DNA of 39,642 bases from Rhodothermales bacterium (GTDB taxonomy: Bacteria > Bacteroidota > Rhodothermia > Rhodothermales > Bin80): assembly GCA_012271205.1 (NCBI GenBank), contig JAAXGT010000155.1, positions 1 to 39,642 on the forward strand. The letters run 5' to 3'. How positions within the stretch are numbered: position 1 is the first letter of the stretch; each line of letters opens with the position of its first letter. The notes beneath the pieces were generated by a model. That model had not been told where the DNA came from and searched no databases. It saw only the letters and a list, made by a program, of their open reading frames with translations. Made by a program: the position numbers and the translations under genes. This document shows, one piece after another, positions 1-9,001 of this stretch.

Positions 1-176
1 AACGAGTGCCCGCCCCCCAGATGGATAAGCAGTGTCCGAAGGAGGGGGTCCGGTGACTGGTCCTTACGCCACCCGCGCAATGCGCCAGATTCCGCCGCCC
101 AGTCCTGCCCGTTCACGGGCCGGAACGAGGCCAGAACGTCCTGGCCTGCTGGTGCTCTCGTAACCGTACCCTGCAT
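1..176 (-). pseudogene. transposase N-terminal fragment (IS4/IS5-like), cut by window edge
   Basis: Read on the minus strand, this stretch gives one open frame with phrases such as VLASFRPVNGQDWAAESGALRGW (seen in part) and LLRTLLIHLGGGHS. The pattern 'ARETGAL + RR + LLR.LL.H...G.SLRET' is typical of the N-terminal helical region of some IS4/IS5-type DDE transposases. The reading frame runs off the left edge, so its 3' part and catalytic residues are not visible. No start codon is clear. It is one of several unrelated IS pieces packed into the first 1.35 kb. Family assignment is by motif feel only. Confidence 0.45.
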
Positions 177-454
177 CCGAATACCATCGATTGGTAATGA
201 ACGAAAGCAACATACAGAAGACTCCTCAGGAAAACCAGTTAACGCTTATGGGTCGATCCCCCCGGCCATACCCTCTCCACCATCGCCAATATCCGCGCCG
301 ACTCCGAGCGCGGGTAGCGACAGCACACCTCCGTGGAAAACGAGCCGTCCCGGCTTGGCGGCCCCCGCAGCGCCAAGGTGCCCCCCCCGCGTCTTCAGGG
401 AACGAGGGCGGGGGCCGTTGCGATCGACCAGCCGCTGGGCGGTGCGTTCCTAGC

Positions 455-590
455 GCCCCGCACCGATAGGCTCCGCCCTCTCCGCCTCCAGCACCGCCTT
501 CAACCGGTGCGGCTGAAGCGGTTTCCAGCCCTCCGCACGGGGGATCCGATCCGTCCATTTGTTAAGGTCCAGCGTGATCTGATCCATCGG
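455..590 (-). pseudogene. unrecognised ORF fragment in IS-rich DNA
   Basis: The minus strand contains a protein-like stretch starting MDQITLDLNKWTDRIPRAEG and rich in Arg, Leu and Glu. It then decays into frames broken by stops. It lies between the IS4-type fragment (about 700-930) and the transposase start at the left edge. It may be the N-terminus of another transposase, but no catalytic motif is visible and I do not recognise the family. The surrounding 180-455 has high GC content and no convincing frame. Confidence 0.25.
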
Positions 591-699
591 GTCATCGTCT
601 TGGGTTTGTGGAGTTGAGTTCCGGCATAACCGGTCTGTAGGCGGTGAAAGGTTCATCGTGTTCGCTGTTACGTTTTTACAGCAAAATAGGGCACAACCC

Positions 700-930
700 G
701 TAAACACCTCGATACGGGTCAACCGATACCAGGACAGGCCCTCGACCTCCTTCGGCGGGTTGGGCTCAACCGCCTGCCCCCCATACAGCGACCAGGGTGG
801 TTGCCCCCTACGCGGTGACTTCAACGGGAGGTGCGGGAAGCGAACCTCCACCCGGGCGGTCCGGTGAGCCCGCCCCTGGACCTTCTGGTGCGCCGATAAC
901 CTGAACTTCCAGCCGATCTGACCGATATTT
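700..930 (-). pseudogene. IS4/Tn5-type transposase C-terminal fragment
   Basis: The minus strand encodes, in two frames, pieces such as RLEVQVIGAPEGPGAG and AVEPNPPKEVEGLSWYRLTR. These match the IS4/Tn5-type region just before the catalytic Glu ('...V.E..PP.GVEPL.W.LLT...V.T...A'). The same sequence occurs on the plus strand at 39225-39356, inside the longer pseudogene at the right edge. Nucleotide similarity between the two is high (for example the shared run ctcgatacgggtcaaccga). The left copy has roughly 90 bases that are missing from the right copy. The fragment stops abruptly near 700, where unrelated sequence begins. It is non-functional. Confidence 0.6.
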
Positions 931-1127
931 TCGCTTCAAATCATTGATTTGAAAAGGCTTGTCTCGAAATACGTTCCGTAGAATGCACCCATGTAATGAC
1001 TTGACTGTGTTTTCTTTAGTTGTTATTTTTATTGCTGTTATAGAAAATAAAGAGTAGCCCTGTACATCGAAGCTGTCCCCCATCGTAACTTTCCCTGCGC
1101 GAGTCCTACCGCTAGGACAGCTAGGTC

Positions 1128-1353
1128 AAGAAACGCCTCCTCGCCAACCTCTCCAAGTGGTCGCCCGAACTGGTCGAGGGTTTTCGCATCCTGCTCAAAA
1201 AGGGCACCGCCGTCCCCGACTTCGAATCCTCCTTCGGCATCGTTCGCTCCCCACCCCACGGCCACCTCGCCGCCCTCCTCGGCTCCCTGCACCAGATCGG
1301 CCTCGATCACGGCCTGGGGCCTCCCGGTCCCCATCGCGATCTGGTGGTGGCTT
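1128..1353 (+). pseudogene. IS1634-family transposase N-terminal stump
   Basis: One plus frame reads KKRLLANLSKWSPELVEGFR, then a charged segment, then SPPHGHLAALLGSL and HRDLVVAL. This is the signature N-terminal region of IS1634-family transposases ('RTLANLS.LPPE.IE.LR...L.GG', 'SRPHGH.AAVLG', 'RDLVVAMI.ARI'). It is homologous to residues about 25-110 of the more complete IS1634 copy at 5205-6930. The frame loses homology at about 1353, seven bases before the start of the TonB-dependent receptor. The remainder of the transposase is missing, so this is a truncation stump. Confidence 0.65.
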
Positions 1354-1359
1354 TGTCTA

Positions 1360-3657
1360 GTGCTTGGAGCCGCTCTGCTTGTACTATCAAACGCATGTAC
1401 GTTTGCGCACGCACAACCATGGTCCGTCACCGGGTACGTGGAGGTAGAGGCAACAGGTATCCGTGTAGTGGGGGCACACGTATTTGTGGAAGGGCCGTCC
1501 ATCCGGGGCGCGGTGACCAACCAAGATGGGTATTTCAGTCTCGTGATTAATTCTGAACAGGTCACGCTCGCGATATCTCACGTTAGCTATGCTCCTCGGC
1601 GAATTGGGCTCAAGGTTACTCGGGACACAACGCTATTAGTCAAGGTATTACCCGCAACGGTGAACTTGGGATCTATTGAGGTGCAAGGTGCGCCAATAGC
1701 GGAAGAGAGTGCAAGAATAAGCACCCACCGCATACCGGTAGCCTTGTCAGAAGTGCTCCCGGCTCTGGCCGGAGAGGTCGACATCCAAAAGACGCTGCAG
1801 CTCATGCCTGGCGTTCAGGGTGGAGCGGAAGGCTTGGCCGGACTCTACGTGCGAGGAGGCCGGCCGGACCAGAATCTAATACTCCTAGATGGCATGCCGT
1901 TGTACAATCCATCACATGGGTTTGGATTTTTTAGTGTGTTTCATCCGGCGGTTGTCAAGGATGTGGAGTTTATAAAGGGGGGCTTCCCTGCGCGCTATGG
2001 GGGACGACTTTCGTCTGTGGTCAATGTCTCAATGAGGGAAGGTAGCACGCAGAGCTTTCGCGGACAGGGAACAATCGGCTTGTTGGCCTCCAACTTGGTT
2101 TTGGAGGGGCCACTTGTGAAAGATCGTGCCTCAATTACATTCGCGGCGCGGCGCACTTACCTAGATGTGTTGATCTGGCCCTTCCAGTCTCCCGAATCAC
2201 GCTTTGGGTTTCGCTTTTATGATATAAGCGCAAAAGCTCAGATGCGAGTATCCAAAAAGGATAATGTGTCGTTGACCCTACATGGCGGGCAAGACAAGCT
2301 GTTTTCCAAATATGACAATGCACACGGCGATCCGCGATACACCGATGAGGGTAGGATCGACTTCGGATGGGCCAACCGAATGGGAGCGCTGCGCTGGGGT
2401 CATATATTGAATACGCGCATCTATCTGACCGCAACTGCAGGAGTCGTACAATATGAACGCGAGTCAGCATTTGCGAGAGAGATGTCGAGTCTAGAAGCAG
2501 GAGGTATACAATCTGACGGGTTACGACGTACCAGCAACCAGGACTATCTCGGCAGACTCGAAGTTGATTATGTGGTGGGAAGCCTTCTCTCGATGCGTTT
2601 GGGCTTGGAAGGGATCCAGCATAAGTTCAATCCAAGTCGTGCAGCTTCTGCCTATATGCGCACTGACTCGCTTGAAGCAGCGCAAACCATTGAGCGCGAC
2701 GATACTATCACCGCGGATACCTACGCTGCTTACTTGGAGTCGAGTTGGAGTATGCGCTCGGGAATAAGCTTGGACATTGGGCTACGAGCATCCGCGTACC
2801 AGAGCGGCACTTTGAGCTACCGGGATTTAGCACCTCGGTTGAGTGTTAGCGTACCGGTGGCACAGGACATGGCCGCCAATGCCTCATGGGCTCGCACAAA
2901 CCAGTTTGTGCATCAGCTGCTTAGCACGGCGGCCGCGTTTCCTACGGAATTGTGGATCCCGTCCCTCGAGGATGTGCACAGTCAACAAGGTCATCAGATG
3001 GCTGTTGGGCTGGTGCGACGAATGTTTGGACATCGGTACACAGTTTCGATAGAGGCATTTGACAAGCGTATGCGTGGACTGATTGCATACCGAGAAAACG
3101 AGGAGTATGCGACTCCACCAATAGACTGGCCCAGCGTGGTTACCACAGGAAGGGGCCGTGCCTGGGGCACGGAATTCTTGCTTCGCAAAGAGGCTGGTGC
3201 CACCAAAGGCTGGTTCGCATATACATACAGCCGGGCTACCCGCTGGTTTTCCGACATTGGAGGGGGCGAGCCATTCCCAGATGAGTATGACCGGCGCCAT
3301 GACGTCACTTTGGTCTTCACGCATGAATTCAATCCGCGCGTACATTTGGCGGCAACATGGGTTTTGGGAAGTGGCTATCCGGCTACGTTGCCCATTGGCG
3401 AGTATGCGGCGCCTACGTTGTTTGACACGCGACGAGAGTCCACGAAAGTCTTGGTGGAATATGGATCTTTTAACGGGGCCCGTTTACCCCCCACGCACCG
3501 GCTAGACGTAAACATGCGTTTGCATAAACAATTGAAACGGTCTAAGCGTACTTGGGCATTTGGAGTTTACAACGCTTACAATCGACGTAATCCGTCGTAC
3601 GTGTTCCCGAAAATGGACGATGGCGAAAGGCCCGTCCGTATTGTGAGGATTAGCTAA
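1360..3657 (+). CDS. TonB-dependent outer-membrane receptor, C-terminally frameshifted
   Basis: Predicted outer-membrane active transporter, 765 residues from a GTG start. Residues about 1-22 look like a signal peptide ending AHA-Q. Residues about 25-110 form a carboxypeptidase-regulatory-like beta-sandwich (VTGYVEVEATGIRVVGAHVF...GYFSL). A plug domain follows (about 115-225), with MPGVQGGAEGLAGLYVRGGR and the segment LLDGMPLYNPSHGFGFFS. The rest is a 22-strand-type barrel. The frame ends early with VRIVRIS. In the +1 frame the sequence continues as ANLMLIPAVSYTRTY and stops at 3700, which looks like the lost terminal beta strand with its final aromatic residue. The protein is therefore probably damaged for BAM insertion. 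The start abuts an IS1634 stump, so the native promoter, and perhaps the native start, is gone. Downstream is a DUF4249 lipoprotein, the usual partner. Substrate unknown. Confidence 0.85.
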   Translation: MLGAALLVLSNACTFAHAQPWSVTGYVEVEATGIRVVGAHVFVEGPSIRGAVTNQDGYFSLVINSEQVTLAISHVSYAPRRIGLKVTRDTTLLVKVLPATVNLGSIEVQGAPIAEESARISTHRIPVALSEVLPALAGEVDIQKTLQLMPGVQGGAEGLAGLYVRGGRPDQNLILLDGMPLYNPSHGFGFFSVFHPAVVKDVEFIKGGFPARYGGRLSSVVNVSMREGSTQSFRGQGTIGLLASNLVLEGPLVKDRASITFAARRTYLDVLIWPFQSPESRFGFRFYDISAKAQMRVSKKDNVSLTLHGGQDKLFSKYDNAHGDPRYTDEGRIDFGWANRMGALRWGHILNTRIYLTATAGVVQYERESAFAREMSSLEAGGIQSDGLRRTSNQDYLGRLEVDYVVGSLLSMRLGLEGIQHKFNPSRAASAYMRTDSLEAAQTIERDDTITADTYAAYLESSWSMRSGISLDIGLRASAYQSGTLSYRDLAPRLSVSVPVAQDMAANASWARTNQFVHQLLSTAAAFPTELWIPSLEDVHSQQGHQMAVGLVRRMFGHRYTVSIEAFDKRMRGLIAYRENEEYATPPIDWPSVVTTGRGRAWGTEFLLRKEAGATKGWFAYTYSRATRWFSDIGGGEPFPDEYDRRHDVTLVFTHEFNPRVHLAATWVLGSGYPATLPIGEYAAPTLFDTRRESTKVLVEYGSFNGARLPPTHRLDVNMRLHKQLKRSKRTWAFGVYNAYNRRNPSYVFPKMDDGERPVRIVRIS

Positions 3658-3702
3658 TCTGATGCTGATTCCCGCGGTCTCGTATACCAGAACGTATTAG
3701 CT

Positions 3703-4634
3703 ATGCGGATTGTCTGGCATGCGCTTGCAGCAGTTCTATGGCTGGCGGGCTGCGAATCCATAATTGATGTGGAGCAAACGGAGCCATATGCACCCAAGGT
3801 AGTCGTGCGGGGCATTTTCGCGGGCCAGACTCAACTTGGCGTGTCCACCTCAGCCTCAGTCAGGAATTGAGTACTGTGGAGACGCCCTCTGTCTGGCCCA
3901 GCGTTACCCAAGCGATGGTCACCATTAGTGGATCCGCACTGGCACGTTATATGCTAGACCACGTTCAAGATGGGTGGTACCAGGTTGAAGGAGATGAATT
4001 TCCGGTAGCTGGTGAAGCGTACGTTCTGTCCGTAACCGATACCGGTTGGGGGGATTTGATGGCATCCTCTTCTGTGCCCCTGGTGAAAAGCAGTCTTCTC
4101 TCCTATGCCGTGTCGCCGCGAGACCGCCAGCTTGGCTTAAGAAGAAGTTGCGAGGCCGCTGTAAGAATCACGGACTCGCCCAGCGCGGAGTACTATCTCA
4201 TCCGTATACAGCAAGCCACGAGTCAGGATGGAGCATCGCCGTACACATGGACTTCGTTCGAAAGCTCCGCTGCTGCTTTGCGAACTAGTCCAGAGGCTGT
4301 ACTCGACTGGGCACAACTTCAGTTGGCTGATGACCAATTCCATTGGGGTGCGTGGTTCGCTGATGACCTTTTTGAGGGTGGCACGTACGATGTGGACATG
4401 GACTGCCGGAGCTACATGGAGGATGATCAGCCCCTGATTTTCCGGGTCTTGGTGACTGCGCTTAGCCCCGAACTATTTGAGTACGAGCAAACCGTGGCGA
4501 AGCAGGAATCGTACTTGGGGGCATCCTTGTTTTTCGTACAGCGTCCGCCGTCCGTGAAGTCGAACGTAGAGGGCGGCTTAGGGATTTTCGCGGGTTACCA
4601 TACCGTAATACACGAATTTCGATACGCTGAGTAG
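3703..4634 (+). pseudogene. DUF4249-family lipoprotein, frameshifted
   Basis: An ATG at 3703, two bases after the reconstructed receptor stop, opens a lipoprotein signal peptide (MRIVWHALAAVLWLAGC, lipobox LAGC, residue 17). The mature start, ESIIDVEQTEPYAPKVVVRG, is the hallmark beginning of DUF4249 proteins. This frame stops at 3868-3870. The protein continues in another frame from about 3858 to 4634, with the family's C-terminal pattern 'SNVEGGLGIFAGYH'. One indel near 3858 therefore splits the gene. DUF4249 proteins are surface or periplasmic lipoproteins usually encoded next to TonB-dependent receptors; their function is unknown. A gene finder may call only the second half (3867-4634, TTG start). 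Confidence 0.75.
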
Positions 4635-5204
4635 AATGCAACCTTAACAAGCGGAAGTCTGCCACTCTTGAGTAGCAGTCGGCTGGGTTTGATCCTGATT
4701 GTTGCGGGTTGCGACCGCCAGATGTGTGTTCTTAGCAATCCTGACTTCGACGGGTAGTGGGTCAGCGGTGCACGGAAATTTGTGCTTGGTAGGCCGTTCT
4801 GGGGCAAAATGAAGGTTCACCCAACTCTGTCATTTTGCGAATTTTACAAGGCGCAGGTTGAATATTTTCCAAGGCTTGTCAAAAACGTAGTTTCCCCAAA
4901 ACATTACACTTTTGTGTCTCAAGTTTATAGTGTTTCCGGCAGTGGCGTGGTGAATTGGTGGGGTTTAGGGACTGCAATGGTCGCTGTATCTATTCTGGGC
5001 AGCTATTTTTCGGGCTGAGTCGGGGTTGTCCGGTCCGTATCGGGGCATTTCTGGATAAACTATCGAGGGAATCCGTGGATTTCAGCGGGATATAACCATA
5101 CCCATGTCTGTTGGGCCTCTTTCCGCACATTTTACAGCGGAGTACTGGACTTTATACCCCCATTATGCCTATTTTAGCCTGAGCGAACGCATGGATGTTG
5201 ACCC
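4635..5204. other. gene-poor interval after the DUF4249 pseudogene
   Basis: No convincing gene is seen. At 4668-4757 a 29-codon plus frame with a TTG start resembles a lipoprotein signal (LSSSRLGLILIVAGC) and stops soon after; it may be a remnant. A 78-codon frame at 4782-5018 has no recognisable features. At 5108-5116 the sequence ctgttgggc is similar to the reverse complement of 6996-7005 (ctgtttgggc). These could be eroded terminal repeats of the IS1634 copy between them, but no target duplication is apparent. Confidence 0.4.
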
Positions 5205-6930
5205 ATGTACGTCGCCCGTATACCCAACCCCATCTGGCTCATCCGTGAGTCCAAATGGGTCAATGGAAAAGTCGTCCAAACCACCTTGGCCCATATCACC
5301 AAACTCCCCCCCGACGTCATCCTCGGCATCCGAAAGCTGCTTAAAGGCGGCGCGGTTGTCGACCAGGTTCATCCGGTCGTCCAAGAAGTCATGGCCGACG
5401 TCCGCCGCTTTCCCCATGGCCCCGTTGCCGCCCCGCTGGCCCCCTTGCGCCCGCTCCAGCTGGAGGCCCTCATCCGCCCCCGCGCCCCAAGAATCCGCAA
5501 CCTGGTCCGGGCCCTCATGGTTCGCCGCATCCTGAACCCGACCCCGAAGCTGGCCACCGCCGCGGCCCTCCGTGACGGCCGTCCCGCCTCCAGTCTGGGG
5601 GCGGAACTCGGACTCGACCATGGGCCCGACCATGCAGTGTATCCGGCCATGGACTGGCTATATAAACGCAAGGGCCGGATTGAAAAGCAGCGGGCTGCCC
5701 GTCCCCTGCGCGTGGGCTCCATCGTGTTATGTGACACGAGCTTCTCCTAGGTGGAGGGCGACCCCATGGCGTTGGCCGACTTCGGCTACAACCGGGACGG
5801 CCAAACGAGCAAGAAGCCAATCCACTACGGGTGGCTGCTGGATCCGGCCGGCCGGCCCGTTGGCCTGGAGTTGTTTCCCGGTAACCCGTCCGATCCGGCC
5901 ACGCTGGGGGGGGGCAGTTGAGGAAGCGGCGCAAGCAGTGTGGGTTGTCCAACGTGACACGGGTGGGGGATCGGGGTCGGCTGACGCATGCCCGGCTGCG
6001 TGACGAAGTGGAGCCCGCTGGATACCACTGGATCACCGCCTTGCGGAAATCGACGCTTCGCAGGATAGTGGAGACGCCGAACGTGCAGCGGTCGTTGTGG
6101 GACGATCCGGACCGGGCGGAAGTGGAGAGTGAGGACTTTCCGGGCGAGCGTCTGATTCTGTGTCGCAATCCCCTCCAGGCCGACAAGCAGGTCCATACCC
6201 GTGCGAAATGGCTTGAACGAACGGAGAAGAAACTGGACCAGCTGGTCGCGGCGACGCAGCGCACACGGCGTCCCTTGCGGGGGGCGGACCCAATCGCCCT
6301 GCGGGCCGGGGCCATCCTAGAACGGCCTAAAACCAGGAAATACTTTGACGTCACGATCACCGAGACTACGTTCACCTATGGGCGCAAGGTGGCGGTCCTC
6401 CAGCAGCCGGTCCGCTTGGACGGGCTGTACGCGATTCGGACCCGTGGGTCCGAATCGGAGCGGACGGTGGAAGCGGCCGTACGGAGTTACCAACCACGCT
6501 CCAAAGTGGAGCCGGCCTTCCGGTCACTGAAGACCGTTGACCTGAAGGTACGTCCGATCCCCCCCCCCCCTTCACCAGGCGGCGTATTGAGACCCACTTT
6601 TTCATCGGTATGCTGGCGGCCTATGTCCTGTGGCACAGGAAGGCCCGACTGGCCCCACTGCTGTTGGCAGAAGAGGATCTAGACGGCAGGACGCGTGACC
6701 GTGTCGTCGCGCCGGCTGCGCGATCAGAGCCCCCCCGAGACCAGGTGCAAACGAAGACGACCCGGTACGACACACGGGCGATGAGCTTCCAGTCCTTGAT
6801 GAAGCACCTGGCCACACTGACCAAGGATCAACTCGAAGCGACCTCGGACCAGACGCGTGTGTTGGGGTTCGGTGCCCCGAGCCCCGTGCAAAAGGAGGCC
6901 TTCAAACTGCTCGGCGTCCGCTACCGGTAG
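5205..6930 (+). pseudogene. IS1634-family transposase, near full length, broken
   Basis: DDE transposase reconstructed across three interruptions. The first part starts MYVARIPNPIWLIRESKWVN, continues through KLPPDVILGIRKLLKGG and ILNPTPKLATAAALRDG, and ends at a stop (5748-5750) where the family has a Tyr. The same frame then continues as ALADFGYNRDGQTSKKPIHYG and ELFPGNPSDPATL. A second break lies at a run of nine G (5906-5914). The next frame (5918 onward) holds LTHARLRDEVEPAGYHWITALRK, DFPGERLILCRNPLQAD and VEPAFRSLKTVDLKVRP. A third break lies at a run of twelve C (6559-6570). The tail, GMLAAYVLWHRKARLAPLLLAEEDL to LLGVRYR, ends at 6930. The order and motifs match IS1634 from end to end. 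It cannot make a full protein as sequenced. Confidence 0.85.
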
Positions 6931-6993
6931 GCCCCTCTCCGGCAGCCCGATTCAGCTTGAATCTCCGCGTGAAATTCGCCCCTTGATTGGACT

Positions 6994-7255
6994 ATGCCCA
7001 AACAGAAATACTATAAAGTTGAGGTACGAGGCCCAGATTCATACGAACTCCGACGGCAGTAGGATAGCCATTGACTTGCGGTACACTGACAGGCTGGAAA
7101 TATTTGACTTGGAGGGCCTTCTGTACCTCGTCAGGGGGCCGAATTTACACGAACCGGAATATACTCTTCACGGCGATGAGCAGGGTAATTCGTGGTCGGG
7201 TATTAACAACGAGACCACGTATGGATATGAAAGTGTCGCTGTAACGGACGATTGA
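6994..7255 (+). pseudogene. hypothetical protein fragment, frameshifted
   Basis: An ATG at 6994 gives MPKQKYYKVEVRGPDSYELRRQ and a stop at 7060. Another frame overlaps and carries on as DGSRIAIDLRYTDRLEIFDLEG, with beta-strand-like composition, ending at 7253-7255. The two pieces join naturally near 7050, suggesting one small gene with an indel. The family is not recognised. It follows immediately after the IS1634 copy and may have been disrupted by it. Confidence 0.35.
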
Positions 7256-7304
7256 TATTTGGCCTGCACTCCGGGAGGACCATGGGGTGGATCAATGGTA
7301 ACGA

Positions 7305-7487
7305 TTGGTGGGCACCGCCCGGAAGCGCCGTTATCGTATTCACTTGGACAGGCAGCCCCTCGCTGTCCTGAACATAGAGGACGGCGCATTAAAGATTGGG
7401 GGCTCAGAGAGCGGGCGCGACCTGTACGCAGTCTACCACAAGTCCGTACCCATGATCCTGCGCTACGAGGTGCCGGAGATACGCTAA
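7305..7487 (+). CDS. hypothetical small protein or C-terminal gene fragment
   Basis: A 60-residue frame with a TTG start reads like a genuine protein end, with alternating hydrophobic strands (RKRRYRIHLDRQPLAVLNIE, then MILRYEVPEIR). No start signal is convincing, so it may be the 3' end of the broken gene upstream (6994-7255) or of another lost gene. No domain is recognised. Confidence 0.3.
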   Translation: MVGTARKRRYRIHLDRQPLAVLNIEDGALKIGGSESGRDLYAVYHKSVPMILRYEVPEIR

Positions 7488-7513
7488 TGTAGTGTCCCGA
7501 TTAGCTCATTAAT

Positions 7514-7730
7514 TTAGGCGGAGAAGGCGGCGGCCAGCGCGAGCTTGACGCGTTCCATTTTCTGGAGCATGTGAGTGGCCGACTTTCGTCCAGACCAAGG
7601 GCTTGAAATCCTCGTTGTACGTCTCGATATAATCTTCAGCCATGCCTCGAGATGGTTCACGGAATGGAAGACGCCGCGACGGATCCGCTTCTGCGTAAGC
7701 ATGGCGAAGAAGGCTCGACCCGGTTCAGCC
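7514..7730 (-). pseudogene. IS630-family transposase C-terminal remnant
   Basis: The minus strand contains FFAMLTQKRIRRGVFHSVNHLE, preceded in another frame by LNRVE. This matches the 'WLN.VERFF..LT.KRLRRGVF.SV..LE' block after the catalytic region of IS630 transposases. Next, a shifted frame gives EDYIETYNEDFKPLVWTK, and the original frame resumes with SATHMLQKMERVKLALAAAFSA before the stop. At least two frameshifts are needed. The N-terminal two thirds are absent. The sequence tagtgtcccg just beyond the stop (about 7493-7502) could be the element's outer end, since IS630 inserts at TA. Confidence 0.65.
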
Positions 7731-7875
7731 ACAACGCACGCGCTGCTACGCGAATCATAGTAAGTATAGAATGTGACTATACCATCCAGATTTCAGGTTT
7801 CACGCATGCTGACTAACTTGGCCGATACTTGCGACGCGTCGGAGCAGCATGTGTTTGAGCGTAAATGGACGGGGC

Positions 7876-8922
7876 TCACTTGCGGGTAAACCAGAATCGA
7901 ATCACATCCTCCGCGGGATTCCCTTGGGGTGAAAAGCCGAGAAAATTGCGCCGCCGATCATTGTCGCTATGGTACTTCCACAGAATGACACCGCCAAACC
8001 ATGCCTCATGCCACACACTTTGGAAAAAGGCCTCGTACAACTCGGCCTGAAGTGCATCATCCGGATCGGTTTCCTCCATCTCGTCGCGTGATGGCCACCG
8101 CCAAGGCTTCGCGGCTGCATCATGCACATTCCTGTAACCTATCTCTGTAAACAAAACCGGCTTGCCCGAACGCGTTGCCAGAGCCTTTATAGCCTTCTTG
8201 TGTGGTTCCCATCCGGCACGTAGCATCGCCGCGTCAGGGTCCGGGTCCAGACTCAACTCAAAGTAGGCCTGAATGCCTATGTAGTCTAATGCATCCCAAA
8301 AAGTGATATGCTCATACTCTTCCCACCAGTTGGCTGCGTAGGTCAACTGTCCGTGATAAACCCGGCGCACATTGGCAATCAGGTCGCGCCAGTATTCCGG
8401 CCTCTCTTTGGCCGAGCGGGCCAATTCTGTCCCGACAACGAGCATTTCGGCCCTAATTTCTTCAGCCAGCATGGCATAATGCATAATTAGAGCCCTATAC
8501 TGCGCCTCCCACACTTTCCATTCTTCATCTGAATCGTAGCCAATAGTACTGCGTGATTGGCCCGCCGTATTGTAGCGTCCCAACCACAAATGTGGCTTGA
8601 GAATGATTCTCATACCGAGGCTTTCGGCCTGCTGTGCCAGTTCGCGCGCCCCATGGTCACTCTCGCTGAACCAGTTGCCATCTGTCTGCATACGGATACC
8701 CGGTACGGTGGCATCACGCTGAAACCCAAACTGAACGAGGGCGATGTGCGTTATGCCGGTTTCTTTCAACGCTGACAGCATAGCTGCTGACGGTGCACGA
8801 CGCGCATCCAGCGTAACGGCCTTTACCTTAGCCCCCGTATCGGAGCGGCCACCGGCACGCGTGCAGCCGCTCAAGAGAAACACTGCCACAACCAGTAACA
8901 GTATTTGGATGCTTGTGCGCAT
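7876..8922 (-). CDS. GH113-like glycosidase lipoprotein
   Basis: Predicted surface or periplasmic lipoprotein of 348 residues with a signal peptide and lipobox LSGC (Cys20). The mature part is a TIM-barrel-like protein with the GH113 pattern: RIILKPHLWLG (about 105-115), MLVVGTELARS with the likely acid/base Glu166, NWWEEYEHITFWDALDYIGI, and VLFTEIGYRN with the likely nucleophile Glu260. GH113 members characterised so far are beta-mannanases, but many relatives in this group are untested, so the substrate is an inference. It is divergently arranged from the aminotransferase-fold gene, with only 61 bases between them. The gene is intact. Confidence 0.75.
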   Translation of the reverse strand: MRTSIQILLLVVAVFLLSGCTRAGGRSDTGAKVKAVTLDARRAPSAAMLSALKETGITHIALVQFGFQRDATVPGIRMQTDGNWFSESDHGARELAQQAESLGMRIILKPHLWLGRYNTAGQSRSTIGYDSDEEWKVWEAQYRALIMHYAMLAEEIRAEMLVVGTELARSAKERPEYWRDLIANVRRVYHGQLTYAANWWEEYEHITFWDALDYIGIQAYFELSLDPDPDAAMLRAGWEPHKKAIKALATRSGKPVLFTEIGYRNVHDAAAKPWRWPSRDEMEETDPDDALQAELYEAFFQSVWHEAWFGGVILWKYHSDNDRRRNFLGFSPQGNPAEDVIRFWFTRK

Positions 8923-9001
8923 AAGCTGGCAGCGACGTGATCTTGATGGAGAATTGATGTAGATTGGAAACTATGCAGCACACATGATAATCGTTGGAGC
9001 C

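Noticed and set aside
5515-6375. 286-codon minus-strand open frame
   Set aside because: Lies entirely within the IS1634 pseudogene on the other strand; Ser/Arg/Pro-rich shadow caused by high GC content.
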